64,000 nt of DNA from Rhodanobacteraceae bacterium ZG21-1 (lineage in GTDB: Bacteria; Pseudomonadota; Gammaproteobacteria; Xanthomonadales; Rhodanobacteraceae): the NCBI GenBank assembly GCA_021390615.1, contig JAJEJU010000022.1:372001-436000 (forward strand). The letters run 5' to 3'. This document shows, piece by piece, positions 9,329 to 18,672 of the stretch. Within the stretch, counting starts at the first letter, position 1. Every line of letters starts with the position of its first letter. The notes beneath the pieces are model-generated. The model did not search any database, had not been told where the DNA came from, and saw nothing but the letters and a program-made list of their open reading frames with translations. Both the position numbers and the translations under genes were made by a program.

Positions 9329-10102
9329 ATGGATCTGCAACTCAAGCAGCGCAAAGCCATCGTCACCGGCGGCAGCGCCGGCATCGGCCTGGCCATCGTC
9401 AAGGCCCTGCTGGCCGAAGGCGCTTCGGTGGTGGTGCCCGGGCGCAGCCAGGCCAAGCTCGACCAGGCCCTCGGCGACGAACCCGCGGTGCAGAAGATCG
9501 TCGCCGACGTCGGCACCGCCGAAGGCGCGGCGGCGCTGATCGCGGCGGTGCCGGACGCCGACATCCTGGTCAACAACCTGGGCATCTACGAGCCCAAGCC
9601 GTTTGCCGAGATCGGCGACGAGGACTGGCTGCGCCTGTTCGAGGTGAACGTGCTCAGCGGCGTGCGCCTGTCGCGCCACTACTTCCCGCGCATGCTGGCC
9701 AAGGATTGGGGGCGGGTGATCTTCGTCTCCAGCGAATCCGGCCTGATGACGCCGCCGGAGATGGTGCACTACGGCGTCACCAAGTCCTCGCAACTGGCGG
9801 TGTCGCGCGGCATGGCCGAGCTGACCAAGGGCACCGGGGTCACGGTGAATGCCGTGCTGCCGGGCCCTACCCGCTCCGAGGGCATCGTGGAGTTCCTGCA
9901 GAAGATGGCCAGCCCCGGCGCCAGCGCCGCCGAAGCGGAGCGCGAATTCTTCGAGAAGCACCGCAGCAGCTCGCTGCTGCAGCGGCTGATCGAGGACCGC
10001 GAAGTGGCCAGCCTGGTCGCCTACCTCGCCAGCCCGCTGTCGGCCGCCACCAATGGCGCGGCATTGCGCGTCGAGGGCGGCCTACTGCGCTCGATCGCCT
10101 GA
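9329..10102 (+). CDS. SDR family NAD(P)-dependent oxidoreductase
   Basis: 257-residue classical short-chain dehydrogenase/reductase. Seen are the cofactor motif TGGSAGIGLA (residues 12-21), NNLG in place of NNAG, the catalytic Ser region FVSSESG and the YxxxK motif YGVTKS. The Arg in VVVPGRSQAKL after beta-2 suggests NADP(H) preference (inference). A strong AAAGGAG ribosome site sits just upstream. The substrate is unknown. No obvious operon partner; a hairpin follows. Confidence 0.9.
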   Translation: MDLQLKQRKAIVTGGSAGIGLAIVKALLAEGASVVVPGRSQAKLDQALGDEPAVQKIVADVGTAEGAAALIAAVPDADILVNNLGIYEPKPFAEIGDEDWLRLFEVNVLSGVRLSRHYFPRMLAKDWGRVIFVSSESGLMTPPEMVHYGVTKSSQLAVSRGMAELTKGTGVTVNAVLPGPTRSEGIVEFLQKMASPGASAAEAEREFFEKHRSSSLLQRLIEDREVASLVAYLASPLSAATNGAALRVEGGLLRSIA

Positions 10103-10108
10103 ACCGGC

Positions 10109-10133
10109 CCGGCGCCAGCCATGGCGCCGGTTT
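10109..10133 (+). terminator. Likely terminator hairpin after SDR gene
   Basis: Stem CCGGCGCC with its complement around a 6-base loop followed by TTT. The short T run makes it a weaker terminator candidate. Confidence 0.5.
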
Positions 10134-10261
10134 CCGGCAGTCGTTCGCGGCAGGAAACTCAGCAGTGCCTGGAAGTCATCGATCAGGCCATTGCGTGGTG
10201 GCCTTTCGCACCCATCTAGGCGGCAACCCGCAAGGGTCCCGATCATTCAGGTAATGCCGCC

Positions 10262-10780
10262 GTGAACATCAAATGGGTTTCCAGGGCAGCCGCGGCCTGG
10301 TTCGTCGCCGCTGGACTGTTGCTTGCAGGATCGCCGCCGGCTGCCGCCCAGTCGGCGCCGTCGGATGGCGACTATGTGCAGATGAGCGTGCCGGACATGC
10401 GGCAGGCGGTGGAGTTCTTCCGCGACGTGCTGAACTGCGAGGTCATCAGCGCCCAACCCGCGACGGGCGCGGATGCGCCGGCCGCGGCGCTGATGAACTG
10501 CGCGCACGGCAGCATCGTCGAACTGAGGCCGCTGCCGGCCGGCCGGAGCAAGGCCCACCAGGCCGGCAGTGTCGCCTTCGCCACCAATGACGCCGCCGCC
10601 GCGTCCGCCTGGCTGCACAGCCGGCATGTCGCGGTGCAGGGCACGCCGAAGCTGATCCGCTCCGGTCCCGACGCCGGGCGCATCGCGGTGAGCTTCCTGG
10701 CGCCCTGGGGCCAGCCGCTGCAGTTGGTCGGACCGGTCGAGGATGGCCCGGTGGCGAGCACGCGACTGGCAGCCCAATAA
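10262..10780 (+). CDS. Exported VOC (glyoxalase-like) family protein
   Basis: 172 residues. A Sec signal peptide (AAAAWFVAAGLLLAGSPPAAAQS, cleavage around residue 30) precedes one vicinal-oxygen-chelate module: GDYVQMSVPDMRQAVEFFRDVL is the typical first strand-helix, followed by a second beta-alpha-beta half ending in FLAPWGQPLQLVGP. Most VOC proteins with enzyme function keep a His/Glu metal set; no clear His in the first strand is seen, so activity is uncertain. The start is GTG. Export of a VOC protein is less common than cytoplasmic location. Confidence 0.75.
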   Translation: MNIKWVSRAAAAWFVAAGLLLAGSPPAAAQSAPSDGDYVQMSVPDMRQAVEFFRDVLNCEVISAQPATGADAPAAALMNCAHGSIVELRPLPAGRSKAHQAGSVAFATNDAAAASAWLHSRHVAVQGTPKLIRSGPDAGRIAVSFLAPWGQPLQLVGPVEDGPVASTRLAAQ

Positions 10781-10899
10781 GACTGGGCCGCACCGCCGTC
10801 CCAGCGGGTGAGACTGTGCGCTCGTAGTCTGCGCGCACCCCGCGATGGCCCCTCCGTCCGCGGTGTCCGACGACTGGCAGTGGTCGGTTGCATCATTTG

Positions 10900-10933
10900 C
10901 CGCGACCGGCGATCACCGGTCGCGGTTTTTTTT
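10900..10933 (+). terminator. Strong rho-independent terminator
   Basis: 10-bp perfect stem CCGCGACCGG / CCGGTCGCGG with a 6-base loop and an eight-T run. It is 120 bp after the VOC gene stop and 57 bp before trmO, so it either ends the VOC transcript or a short RNA encoded in the gap. Confidence 0.8.
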
Positions 10934-10990
10934 GCGGCTGCGCGTCGTTGCCAGTGGGATACTGCAAGCATTCCTGCCGCCATCGTCGCC

Positions 10991-11563
10991 ATGCCTGCCA
11001 GCTCCGATCATTCCAGCTCTGATCATTTCAGATCCGGTCATTCCAGCCCCGAGCACTTCAGTTGCCGCCCGATCGCCTACGTGCGCTCGCCCTATGCGCG
11101 GCGCATCGACGCGCCGCATCAGCCGACGGTGATCGAAGGCACCGAGAGCGGCCTCGCCGCCGAGGCGGTGATCGAGTTCGAGGCGGACATCCCGAGCGAA
11201 GCCTTCCAGGATCTGGCCGGTTTCGAGCGGATCTGGCTGCTGTTCGTGTTTCATCGCAGCGAAGGCTGGAAGCCCCGCGTGCGTCCGCCGCGTGGCGGCG
11301 GCCAGCGCGGCGTGCTGGCCACCCGCTCGCCGCATCGGCCCAATCCGCTCGGCCTCTCCGCCGTCGAACTGCTCGCCGTGCAGGAGCGCAGCCTGCACGT
11401 GCGCGGCATCGACCTGCTCGACGGCACGCCGATCCTCGACATCAAGCCCTACGTGCCGTATGCCGATGCCTTCCCGGAGGCGTGCGCGGGATGGATCGAT
11501 GCGATCGACGCCAGCCAGGGCGAACGTTCGGCGCCGGGACCGAAGCGCCCGCGCTCGAAATAA
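10991..11563 (+). CDS. trmO: tRNA (N6-threonylcarbamoyladenosine(37)-N6)-methyltransferase TrmO
   Basis: 190-residue TsaA/TrmO family protein. TrmO uses S-adenosylmethionine to methylate t6A37 in tRNA-Thr. The sequence has the opening PIAYVRSPYARRIDAPHQP, the signature ATRSPHRPNPLGLSAVELL and the closing LDGTPILDIKPYVPYAD that define the family. The frame is open further upstream, but the ATG at 10991 just precedes a Ser/His-rich leader (SSDHSSSDHFRSGHSS), which itself is an unusual N-terminal extension before the domain. The domain is a single beta-barrel; length is near that of other short TrmO proteins. Confidence 0.85.
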   Translation: MPASSDHSSSDHFRSGHSSPEHFSCRPIAYVRSPYARRIDAPHQPTVIEGTESGLAAEAVIEFEADIPSEAFQDLAGFERIWLLFVFHRSEGWKPRVRPPRGGGQRGVLATRSPHRPNPLGLSAVELLAVQERSLHVRGIDLLDGTPILDIKPYVPYADAFPEACAGWIDAIDASQGERSAPGPKRPRSK

Positions 11564-11701
11564 GGCTCATCAATGCGCGGATCGCGCCGCACGATGGCGG
11601 GGCGTATCCGTCGAGCCCGCCACCGCTCGGCTCGACTCAGCTCGACGAGCTTCGCGCATCCACACATCGACCGATCGGCACCGGCGCGACGGAACCTCGC
11701 A

Positions 11702-13360
11702 TCACGGATCGGTGGCCGCGCCGCTCATCAGCGCCTGCAGCTTGAGGTAGACCGCATTGGTCCAGCCGAAACCGATCACGTTGTCCTTGTAGCCCGCGCT
11801 GATCTTCACGTCGGCATTGCCGCTGACCATGTTGTATTTCTCGCGGATGGTGCCGTCGGCGGCGAGGCTGCGATCGACCGTCGTGGTGAACGCGCGGGCC
11901 AACCGCTGCGCATCGTCGTGGAAGCCGTAGGCCTCCAAGCCGTCGATGGCCAGCCAGTTGGTCGGCGCCCAGCCGAAGGGCTCATCCCACTGCGCGCCGC
12001 TGACGCGGTCGCTGGTCTGCAGGCCGCCGCGGCGTTCGAACAAGCCGAGCTTGCTGCGCAAGGCCTCGGCCTGGGCCTTGGACGCGGCGCCGGCCCACAG
12101 CGGATAGAAGGTGGTGACGAAATCGTAGTCGGACGGCTTGCCGGCAACGAAGTCGTAGTCCATGTACATGCCCTGGTCGGGGCGCCACAGGTATTTGTCG
12201 ATGGCCTGGCGACGCGCCTCAGCGGCGGCGGCCCAACGCTGCGCCTCCGCATCCCGACCCAGCCGCGCGGCCAGTTCGCGCAGGTCGCGTTCGTAGCGAT
12301 AAAGCAGGCTGTTGAGGTCGACCGTGGCGTAATGATGGGTCGAGCCGCCGAACGGGCCGACGCGGAAGGTGGTGTCGAAGCCGGACTCGCGCATCGCGCG
12401 ATCGCCCAGGTAGTAGTCCGCCTTCAGCCGGTAGCCGTCGGCCCAGGCGCCCGCGCAGACCTTGGAGGTGCGCACGTCGCAGCTGACGGACTCGAGCCGC
12501 GCGGCCTCGGCGGCGTCGGGATGCTGCTCGGCCTTGATCAGATAACCGGGGTCCTGCGCCGGGTGCGCCTCCAGCCAGGCGATCACCCCGCGCAGATAGC
12601 TGGCGTCGCGCATCTCCAGCACCGGACGAGGGCCGCCGTAGTCGTAGTAGCGCGCCAGCCCGGTGGCGCCGGCAAGATGCTCCTTGCGCGTCCAGACCGC
12701 GTAGTTGCGCACCGCCAGCGGATAGGCGCGCTGCAGCCAGGCCTGCGCTTCGGCCGCATCGTGGAAGCTGGCCGGGTCGGCAAGCACGGCGCGGATCATC
12801 TCGGCGAGGAACGGCGGCTGTGAGCGCGTGAGGTAATAACTGCGATTGGCATTGAGCACGGCGCCGTAGTGCTCGACCTCGAACAAGGCGTTGTCGACCA
12901 TGTCGCGCGCCATGGCCTCGCGATGGTCGGCGAGCAGGCCCAGCACAATGAAGTAGCTGTCCCAGCCATACATCTCGTTGAAGAAGCCGCCCGGCACCAC
13001 GTAGGGATGCGGCAGATACAGCAGGCCCTGCTTGGGCAACTGCTCCGGCGCCATATCGCCGAGCTGTCGGATCGGCTGCGGCAGCACCTGCAGCTCCACC
13101 CGGCAGCGCGCGGCGATCTCGGCCAGCCCGGCCGGCTTGGGCAGATCGGCCGGCAGATAGAGCACGGGCCGCGTCGCCAGCTTGCTGTCGGCGAGCGAAC
13201 TGCAGTCGTCCATGCGCCGGGTCAAGGTGTCCCAGGCATGATCGATGTAGGCGCGGGTCTTGGCCGGGTCGGGTGCAGCGGACGTGGCGCAGGCCGTCGC
13301 CGCGGTAAAGGCGAGAACGAACGAGAAGGCGATCGAGGCGAGGCGCTGGCGTGTTTTCAT
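11702..13360 (-). CDS. treA: Periplasmic alpha,alpha-trehalase (GH37)
   Basis: 552-residue glycoside hydrolase family 37 enzyme that splits trehalose into two glucose molecules. A signal peptide (SIAFSFVLAFTAATACATS) indicates the periplasm. Both family signatures are present: PGGFFNEMYGWDSYF and QWDEPFGWAP. The upstream open frame extends beyond the chosen ATG, but ATG 13360 gives the signal peptide. It lies downstream of the TonB receptor gene on the same strand (197 bp gap), but a functional link is not evident. GH37 enzymes fold as an (alpha/alpha)6 barrel; full length is present. Confidence 0.92.
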   Translation of the reverse strand: MKTRQRLASIAFSFVLAFTAATACATSAAPDPAKTRAYIDHAWDTLTRRMDDCSSLADSKLATRPVLYLPADLPKPAGLAEIAARCRVELQVLPQPIRQLGDMAPEQLPKQGLLYLPHPYVVPGGFFNEMYGWDSYFIVLGLLADHREAMARDMVDNALFEVEHYGAVLNANRSYYLTRSQPPFLAEMIRAVLADPASFHDAAEAQAWLQRAYPLAVRNYAVWTRKEHLAGATGLARYYDYGGPRPVLEMRDASYLRGVIAWLEAHPAQDPGYLIKAEQHPDAAEAARLESVSCDVRTSKVCAGAWADGYRLKADYYLGDRAMRESGFDTTFRVGPFGGSTHHYATVDLNSLLYRYERDLRELAARLGRDAEAQRWAAAAEARRQAIDKYLWRPDQGMYMDYDFVAGKPSDYDFVTTFYPLWAGAASKAQAEALRSKLGLFERRGGLQTSDRVSGAQWDEPFGWAPTNWLAIDGLEAYGFHDDAQRLARAFTTTVDRSLAADGTIREKYNMVSGNADVKISAGYKDNVIGFGWTNAVYLKLQALMSGAATDP

Positions 13361-13557
13361 CGGACGGCCTGTTTCGTGCCGGGACATGGCATCCACGCCC
13401 GCGACATTAACCCATGTCGCATTCGGCTTGGCGTATATGGCAGCCGAGCCGGCGGCCGCGAACCGAGGCCCGCTTGTTCGTGCTTGCTCGGCCGCACGCC
13501 GTTCGTTTCGCGCGAACGCCGCCTGACGCAAACCGCCCGAAGATCGTGGACAGACTC

Positions 13558-16422
13558 TCAGCGCCGATAGGTCACGCTGAACAGGTAGGAGCGGCCGATC
13601 ACGTCGTCGTACATCGGGTTGTAGGCAGTGCCCGGCGCGCCGTAATAGACCGGCTGGTGATCCAGCGCATTGTGCACGTTGAAGGCCAAGGTCACGTTCG
13701 GAATGCCGTCATAGGCCAGGTTGAGATCAAGCAGGGTGAAGGCGGGCGTGTTGCACTTGCCGCCCTGCTGCAGGTAATCGGGGCAGACTTCGTAGCTGTC
13801 CGCGTAGTCGCCGTAGCGGTAGTGACCGGTGTAGCGCAGGTTGGCGGTGGTGGTCCAGTCGCGGTAGTTCCATTCCAGCCCGAGCAGCGCGCTCCAGCGC
13901 GGCTGCGAGTCGTAGCCGGCGTAGTGCAGCAGCGGCATGCCGGCCACCATCTCGCGATCCAGCCGCTGCAGGTAGTTCACCCCGAGATTGAGCGTGTAGC
14001 GCCCATAGCCTTCAGTCTGATGGCTGTAGTGCGCGTCCAGATCGAAGGTGCGCGCATCGGTATGGCCGAGATTGACCAGTTGCTGGTCGAGCGCATACAG
14101 CAGGCCCTGGTTGTCGCGCTGGAACAATTGCGGATAGCTGCCCGGATAGGTCAGCGCGTAGGTCACCGGCAGCTCGGCGATCTCGTGGTCGCGGCGGATC
14201 TGGTAGTAGTCCAGCGCCACGCCGAGGTTGTCGGTGGGCGTCCACACCAGGCCGAGCGTATAGCTGCGCGAGGTCTCCGGACGCAGCTTGGCGTTGCTCA
14301 CCGAATTCAGCTGCAGCTCGCAAAAAGAGGTGTCGCTGGTCGCCGGAAACGACAACGCGCAGGGCAGCACGCTGTTCGGCACCTGGATGACGAAGCCGGA
14401 GGCGGCCAGCGTCGGCGAGCGGCTGAGCTGCAGCAGGGTCGGCGCGCGATAGCCCTTGGCCAGGGTGCCGCGCAGGCTCAGGCTGTCCAGCAGCCGCCAG
14501 CGCAGGCCCAGCTTCGGCGAAAAGGCCTGGCCGTAGCCTTCGGTGCGATCCAGCCGCCAGCCGAACGTGGCATCCAGCCGACGGGTCAGCGGCGCGCTGA
14601 ATTCCGCATAGGCGTCCGCGCTCCAGCGATCCTCGCTGCGCGCCGAAGGCGTCTGGAACTGGAAGACCTGATCGGTGAGCAGCAGCGCATCGGGCACGTC
14701 GTTGAGCCGGTTGTGATAGACGTCCATACCGGCGGTCAGCGTCAGCGCGCCTTGCGGCCAGTGCGCCAGCGGCCCGGAGATGCGCGCATCCACGCTGTCC
14801 TGCGCGGCATGGGCGTGACGCACCAGGGTGGGCGAGATGTCGCGCAGCACGCCCGGGCTGTTCTTGGCGTTGAACTGATATGCGCCGCGGAACACCGCCA
14901 TCGCCAGCGCGTCGGTGCGCACCAGACCGTCCAGGCGGTCTTCGCTGCGATTGAACTGGCCGTTGGTGTGCACGTCCCACTCCCACTCGCCCCGGCCGCC
15001 CTTGAAGCCGAGGGTGAGGTAGTCGCTGGTGGTGGAGGTGGCGTCGCGCACCGGCCCCAGGTCCTTCAGCGAATAGTTGTAGATCACTTCGCCGTTCGGC
15101 CGCTCGATCGCGTCCTCCACCGCCGGCGCCATCTGCTGGTGCTGGGTGATCTGCGTCCAGCGCAGGTCGGCATAGAAATTCACTGCGCCCAGGCGCTGGT
15201 CGAGGTGACCGAGCAGGGAGCGGCTGAGCAGGCTGGTCTGCAGATTGGTCTGCGCGGCCGCGTCGTCGATGCAGATGCCGCGCGCGCTGCGCGCCTGCGG
15301 CGGGCAATCGGCGGCGGCATAGCGCACCACGTCGCCGTCGCCGATATAGAACGTGCCGGCGTCGGGCTGGTCGCTGCCGTTGGTGCCTGCCGCCTGGCGT
15401 TGCTGCGGCAGGTTCCAGCGGCGCGCATCGCCCAGCAGCGGCTGGCGCTGCAGATAGTCCACGCTCAGCAGGGCATGGCCGTTCGCGCTGATCGGCCCGC
15501 CCAGGCTGGCGGTGAGCCGATGCTGGCCGGCGTCGCCGTGTTCGGATTCGCCGTAGCTGCTGGTCGCGCTGAAGCCCGACACGTTCTTGCGCAGCACCAC
15601 GTTGATGACGCCGGCCATGGCGTCGGCGCCGTAGATCGATGAGGCGCCGTCGCGCAGGATTTCCACGTGATCGATCAGGGCCAGCGGAATGCTGTTGAGA
15701 TCGTCGACCGTGCTGAAGTTGTCCTGCGCCAGCGCATTGCCGGCCATGCGCTGGCCGTCGATCAGGAACAGCGTGGCCGCCGAACCCAGGCCGCGCAGGT
15801 CGACCGCGGCGGCGCCGGAAGCACCCGACAATCCGTTGTTCTGGTAGACGGCGCCGTCGGTCATCGCCACCGGCGCATTGCTGACCCGGATGCCGGGCTG
15901 GGCGCGCAGCAGGTCGTACAGCGTCTGGTAGCCGCTGTGCTCGATCTGCTCATGGCTGATCACGGTAAGCGGCGAGGCCATCTCCAGCTCGCTGCGCCAC
16001 AGGTGCATGCCGGTGACGTCCACCTGGGCCAGGTTGGTCGGCGGCGCCGACCTGGGCAGCGGCGACAAGGGCACCGGCCGCGGCGTCTTCTGTCCGGCCG
16101 GCGCCGCCTTCAGTACGTAGGTGTCGGCAGTCACTTCGACCGCATCGAGGCCGCTGCCCAGCAGCAGGCGATGCAGGGCCTGCGACGCCTGGTAGGAACC
16201 CGTCAGCCCGGGGCTGCGTCGATGCGCCGTCAGGCTAGCCGCATACAGCAGCTGCGTGCCGCTCTGCACGCCGAAGGCGCGCAGGCTGTCGTCGAGCGTG
16301 CCGGGTGGAATGCGGTAATGGCGCTGCGCCGCGTCGAGTGCGGCGCAGTCGCCGATCACCCACAGCCAGGCCACCAGGGCGAGCAGCACACCTCGAAGCA
16401 CGCGCACTCCCCTGACCCGCAT
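13558..16422 (-). CDS. TonB-dependent outer-membrane receptor with STN signalling domain
   Basis: 954-residue outer-membrane receptor. Order: signal peptide, STN (secretin/TonB N-terminal) domain at about residues 35-110 (YRIPPGTLDDSLRAFGVQSG), plug domain with the TonB-box-like region around 135 (LAQVDVTG) and plug motif SGYQTLYDLLRAQPG, then a 22-strand barrel ending in SYLFSVTYRR. The STN domain transmits ligand binding to the FecR-type regulator encoded upstream. Such receptors usually import ferric siderophores or other large ligands; the ligand is not evident. It is the last gene of a sigma factor-FecR-receptor unit, 58 bp after fecR. Confidence 0.9.
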   Translation of the reverse strand: MRVRGVRVLRGVLLALVAWLWVIGDCAALDAAQRHYRIPPGTLDDSLRAFGVQSGTQLLYAASLTAHRRSPGLTGSYQASQALHRLLLGSGLDAVEVTADTYVLKAAPAGQKTPRPVPLSPLPRSAPPTNLAQVDVTGMHLWRSELEMASPLTVISHEQIEHSGYQTLYDLLRAQPGIRVSNAPVAMTDGAVYQNNGLSGASGAAAVDLRGLGSAATLFLIDGQRMAGNALAQDNFSTVDDLNSIPLALIDHVEILRDGASSIYGADAMAGVINVVLRKNVSGFSATSSYGESEHGDAGQHRLTASLGGPISANGHALLSVDYLQRQPLLGDARRWNLPQQRQAAGTNGSDQPDAGTFYIGDGDVVRYAAADCPPQARSARGICIDDAAAQTNLQTSLLSRSLLGHLDQRLGAVNFYADLRWTQITQHQQMAPAVEDAIERPNGEVIYNYSLKDLGPVRDATSTTSDYLTLGFKGGRGEWEWDVHTNGQFNRSEDRLDGLVRTDALAMAVFRGAYQFNAKNSPGVLRDISPTLVRHAHAAQDSVDARISGPLAHWPQGALTLTAGMDVYHNRLNDVPDALLLTDQVFQFQTPSARSEDRWSADAYAEFSAPLTRRLDATFGWRLDRTEGYGQAFSPKLGLRWRLLDSLSLRGTLAKGYRAPTLLQLSRSPTLAASGFVIQVPNSVLPCALSFPATSDTSFCELQLNSVSNAKLRPETSRSYTLGLVWTPTDNLGVALDYYQIRRDHEIAELPVTYALTYPGSYPQLFQRDNQGLLYALDQQLVNLGHTDARTFDLDAHYSHQTEGYGRYTLNLGVNYLQRLDREMVAGMPLLHYAGYDSQPRWSALLGLEWNYRDWTTTANLRYTGHYRYGDYADSYEVCPDYLQQGGKCNTPAFTLLDLNLAYDGIPNVTLAFNVHNALDHQPVYYGAPGTAYNPMYDDVIGRSYLFSVTYRR

Positions 16423-16480
16423 ACCGCTAAAGGCTCCCTGCTGGCGATGACGAGGAGTAGTCGATGCGGACAGGGCCTGC

Positions 16481-17494
16481 TCAGTTGGCGTGCAGGCGTC
16501 CGCGGTCGCCGGCCGGATACAGGGTCAGCTCGTGCGCCGCGCTCGCCTCGGCGCGCAGCGACCAGCCTACCTGCAAAGCCTTCACCAGTGCCTGCTGATC
16601 GCCCGCATGAAAGCTGCCGCTGACCAGCAGCGAGGCCAGCGCCGGATCGCCCAGCCGCAACTTGGTCGACGAATAGCGGTTCGCCTCCTCCAGCAGCTCG
16701 TCCAGCCGCCGCTGGCGGAACACCAGTTCGCCGTGCGTCCAGCCCTGCGCAGCCTCGAGGTCCAGCGGCGTCGCGCCCACGCTGCTGCCATCGCTGGCGA
16801 TGCGGATCTGCTGCTCCGGCGCCAGCGTGTGGGTCTGCGCCTGCGCGCCGTCGCCGTGGGTCACCGCAACCTTGCCTTCGAGCAGCCCGACGGTGACTGC
16901 GTCGCCGTCCTTGCTCACCTGGAAGGTGGTGCCGATGTCGCGGATCAGGTTCGCGCCCACGCGCACTTCGAACGGGCGCGGCATGTGCGCCACCATGAAT
17001 TCGGCGCGGCCGTTGTCCAGCACCACCAGCCGCTGCGTGCGATCGAAATGGGTGGTGACGGAAGCTCCGGCATCCAGGGTCATGCGCGTACCGTCCTCGA
17101 GCAGCACCGGCTGCGCCTGACCGGCGCTGCCGGCATAGTGCCGCGAGGGCGCCTGTTCGCCGCCGCCCCGGTAAAACCAAAGACCGGTCGCGAGCAGCAC
17201 GCCGGCCGCGAGGGCGGGCGGCAGCGTGAAGCTGAGCAGACGCCGCGTGGCGATGCGGCGCGCCGCACGTCGTCGCGCGGCCAGGCCTGCTGCGCGCAGC
17301 AGCGGATCGTCGGCCAGGCCGGCCGCGATGCGATGCAGCCGCTCGACCTGGGCATAGGCCTGGGCATGCGCGGCGTCCGCACCGCGCCAGCGCTCGAAGG
17401 CCACGCGCTCCGGCGCGCTGCAGGCCGGCGAATGCAGCCGGGCCAGCCAGCCCTCGGCGCTGTCGGGCAGCATAGGCAGCTCGTCGCGGCTCAT
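16481..17494 (-). CDS. FecR-type anti-sigma regulator
   Basis: 337-residue membrane regulator of an ECF sigma factor. The N-terminal DUF4880-like part (EGWLARLHSPACSAPERVAF) is cytoplasmic, one transmembrane helix lies at about 85-105 (FTLPPALAAGVLLATGLWF), and the periplasmic FecR domain follows (LLEDGTRMTLDAGASV, FEVRVGANLIRDIGTTFQV). The C-terminus (about 265-325) resembles an STN module (EANRYSSTKLRLGDPALASL), which would contact the receptor's STN. The start codon overlaps the sigma factor stop by 4 bases (ATGA), implying translational coupling. Confidence 0.9.
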   Translation of the reverse strand: MSRDELPMLPDSAEGWLARLHSPACSAPERVAFERWRGADAAHAQAYAQVERLHRIAAGLADDPLLRAAGLAARRRAARRIATRRLLSFTLPPALAAGVLLATGLWFYRGGGEQAPSRHYAGSAGQAQPVLLEDGTRMTLDAGASVTTHFDRTQRLVVLDNGRAEFMVAHMPRPFEVRVGANLIRDIGTTFQVSKDGDAVTVGLLEGKVAVTHGDGAQAQTHTLAPEQQIRIASDGSSVGATPLDLEAAQGWTHGELVFRQRRLDELLEEANRYSSTKLRLGDPALASLLVSGSFHAGDQQALVKALQVGWSLRAEASAAHELTLYPAGDRGRLHAN

Positions 17495-18063
17495 GCGTCG
17501 TGCCCGGTTTCGAGCCGCTGCACGCCGAGGCTGCGGCGCAACAAGGCAAGCGCCTTGCTGATCTGCTTTTCCACCGCCTTCACCGAGATGCCGCAGTGCT
17601 GGGCGATCTCGGGGTAGCTCATGCCCTCGATGCGATTGAGCAGGTAGATGTCGCGGCAGCGCGTCGGCAGGCCGAGCAGCGCTTTCTGCACGCGGGCGAA
17701 TTCCTGTTGGGTCGCGATCTGCTGGTCGTGCGCCTGGTCGGCTGACGCCATCCTGTAAACATTCTCGTCCAGACTCACGTGATCGGCGACGTGGTGCGTC
17801 TGCGCCATCCGCGCACGATCATTCAGCGCGTTGATGGCGATCCGGTACAGCAGCGGCCCCCACGCTTCGGGCGCGTGGTCGCGATAGCGGATCAGCCGCG
17901 CCAGACTTTCCTGCGCCACGTCCTGCGCGTCCTCCTCGCTGGAGACACGCCGACGCAGGAAGCCGACCAGGGCCTCCCGCTGCTCGCGCACGAAGCTTTC
18001 GAAGCTGATCGCGCTACCTTGAAAGACTTCCGGCTGCTCGCCTTCGGCCGAACTTCGCCCCAT
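17491..18063 (-). CDS. ECF-type sigma factor (FecI-like)
   Basis: 190-residue RNA polymerase sigma factor with region 2 (EEDAQDVAQESLARLIRY, YRIAINALNDRAR) and region 4 (LLGLPTRCRDIYLLNRIEGM, then helix-turn-helix YPEIAQHCGISVKAVEKQIS). It would direct polymerase to the receptor operon when the FecR protein is released by ligand-bound receptor. The open frame extends far upstream, but ATG 18063 matches family starts. It is followed immediately by the fecR-like gene. Confidence 0.88.
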   Translation of the reverse strand: MGRSSAEGEQPEVFQGSAISFESFVREQREALVGFLRRRVSSEEDAQDVAQESLARLIRYRDHAPEAWGPLLYRIAINALNDRARMAQTHHVADHVSLDENVYRMASADQAHDQQIATQQEFARVQKALLGLPTRCRDIYLLNRIEGMSYPEIAQHCGISVKAVEKQISKALALLRRSLGVQRLETGHDA

Positions 18064-18672
18064 GCCCAGACACCGCGTGCGATTAAACGGATGGCTAGCA
18101 GAGTATCGCAATTGCCCCGCGCTGCGCGGCTCGATAAAAGTTACAAATGCAACCATCACGGATCGGCGGCGTGGCGGCATGCCGGCGCGCGCCCTGAGCG
18201 TTGCCCTCCGGCGGCGCTTTGCCACGCCGGACAGGTACGCCATGACAAGGACGAACGCATGGTTTTCCGCGTCCGCACGCCACGACGGACGAGCAACGAA
18301 CGCCGCTGGCCGCTCAAGCCGGCCACCGTCCTGGCATAACAGCGCTAGCGAATGATTCGTCGTCACGGTGTCGTGTCCCCTTGAGCTGAGAAACGCGCAC
18401 TCGCGCCGACACCCTACCGACAGCACCATGCGCACAGCGTCGTTGCCGGCACGCATGTGTCAAAGCAGGCGCGTTTCCATCGACTCGATCGAGCTCCGCC
18501 GAAACGACGGTAGGGGATTCCCTGCGCCCTGCGTTTTTCAACAATGGCATCCCACCGATGCCTTCCGCAGCGCCGATAACGAGAACACAGCGGCGACAGC
18601 ATCGCGCTCGCAGAAACCCCAGAAGTTCTGATTGCTTTCGTGCCTGGCAAACCATTGAGGGAGTGTGCACCT
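18064..18672. other. Divergent intergenic region without a gene
   Basis: About 600 bp between the sigma factor gene (minus) and the DUF2844 gene (plus). Short open frames on both strands have no recognisable protein features. It presumably carries the promoters of both operons; I could not identify a confident -35/-10 pair. Confidence 0.6.

Noticed and set aside
13414-15642. 742-residue plus-strand frame opposite the TonB receptor
   Set aside because: Shadow frame; the receptor on the minus strand has a full set of family motifs.
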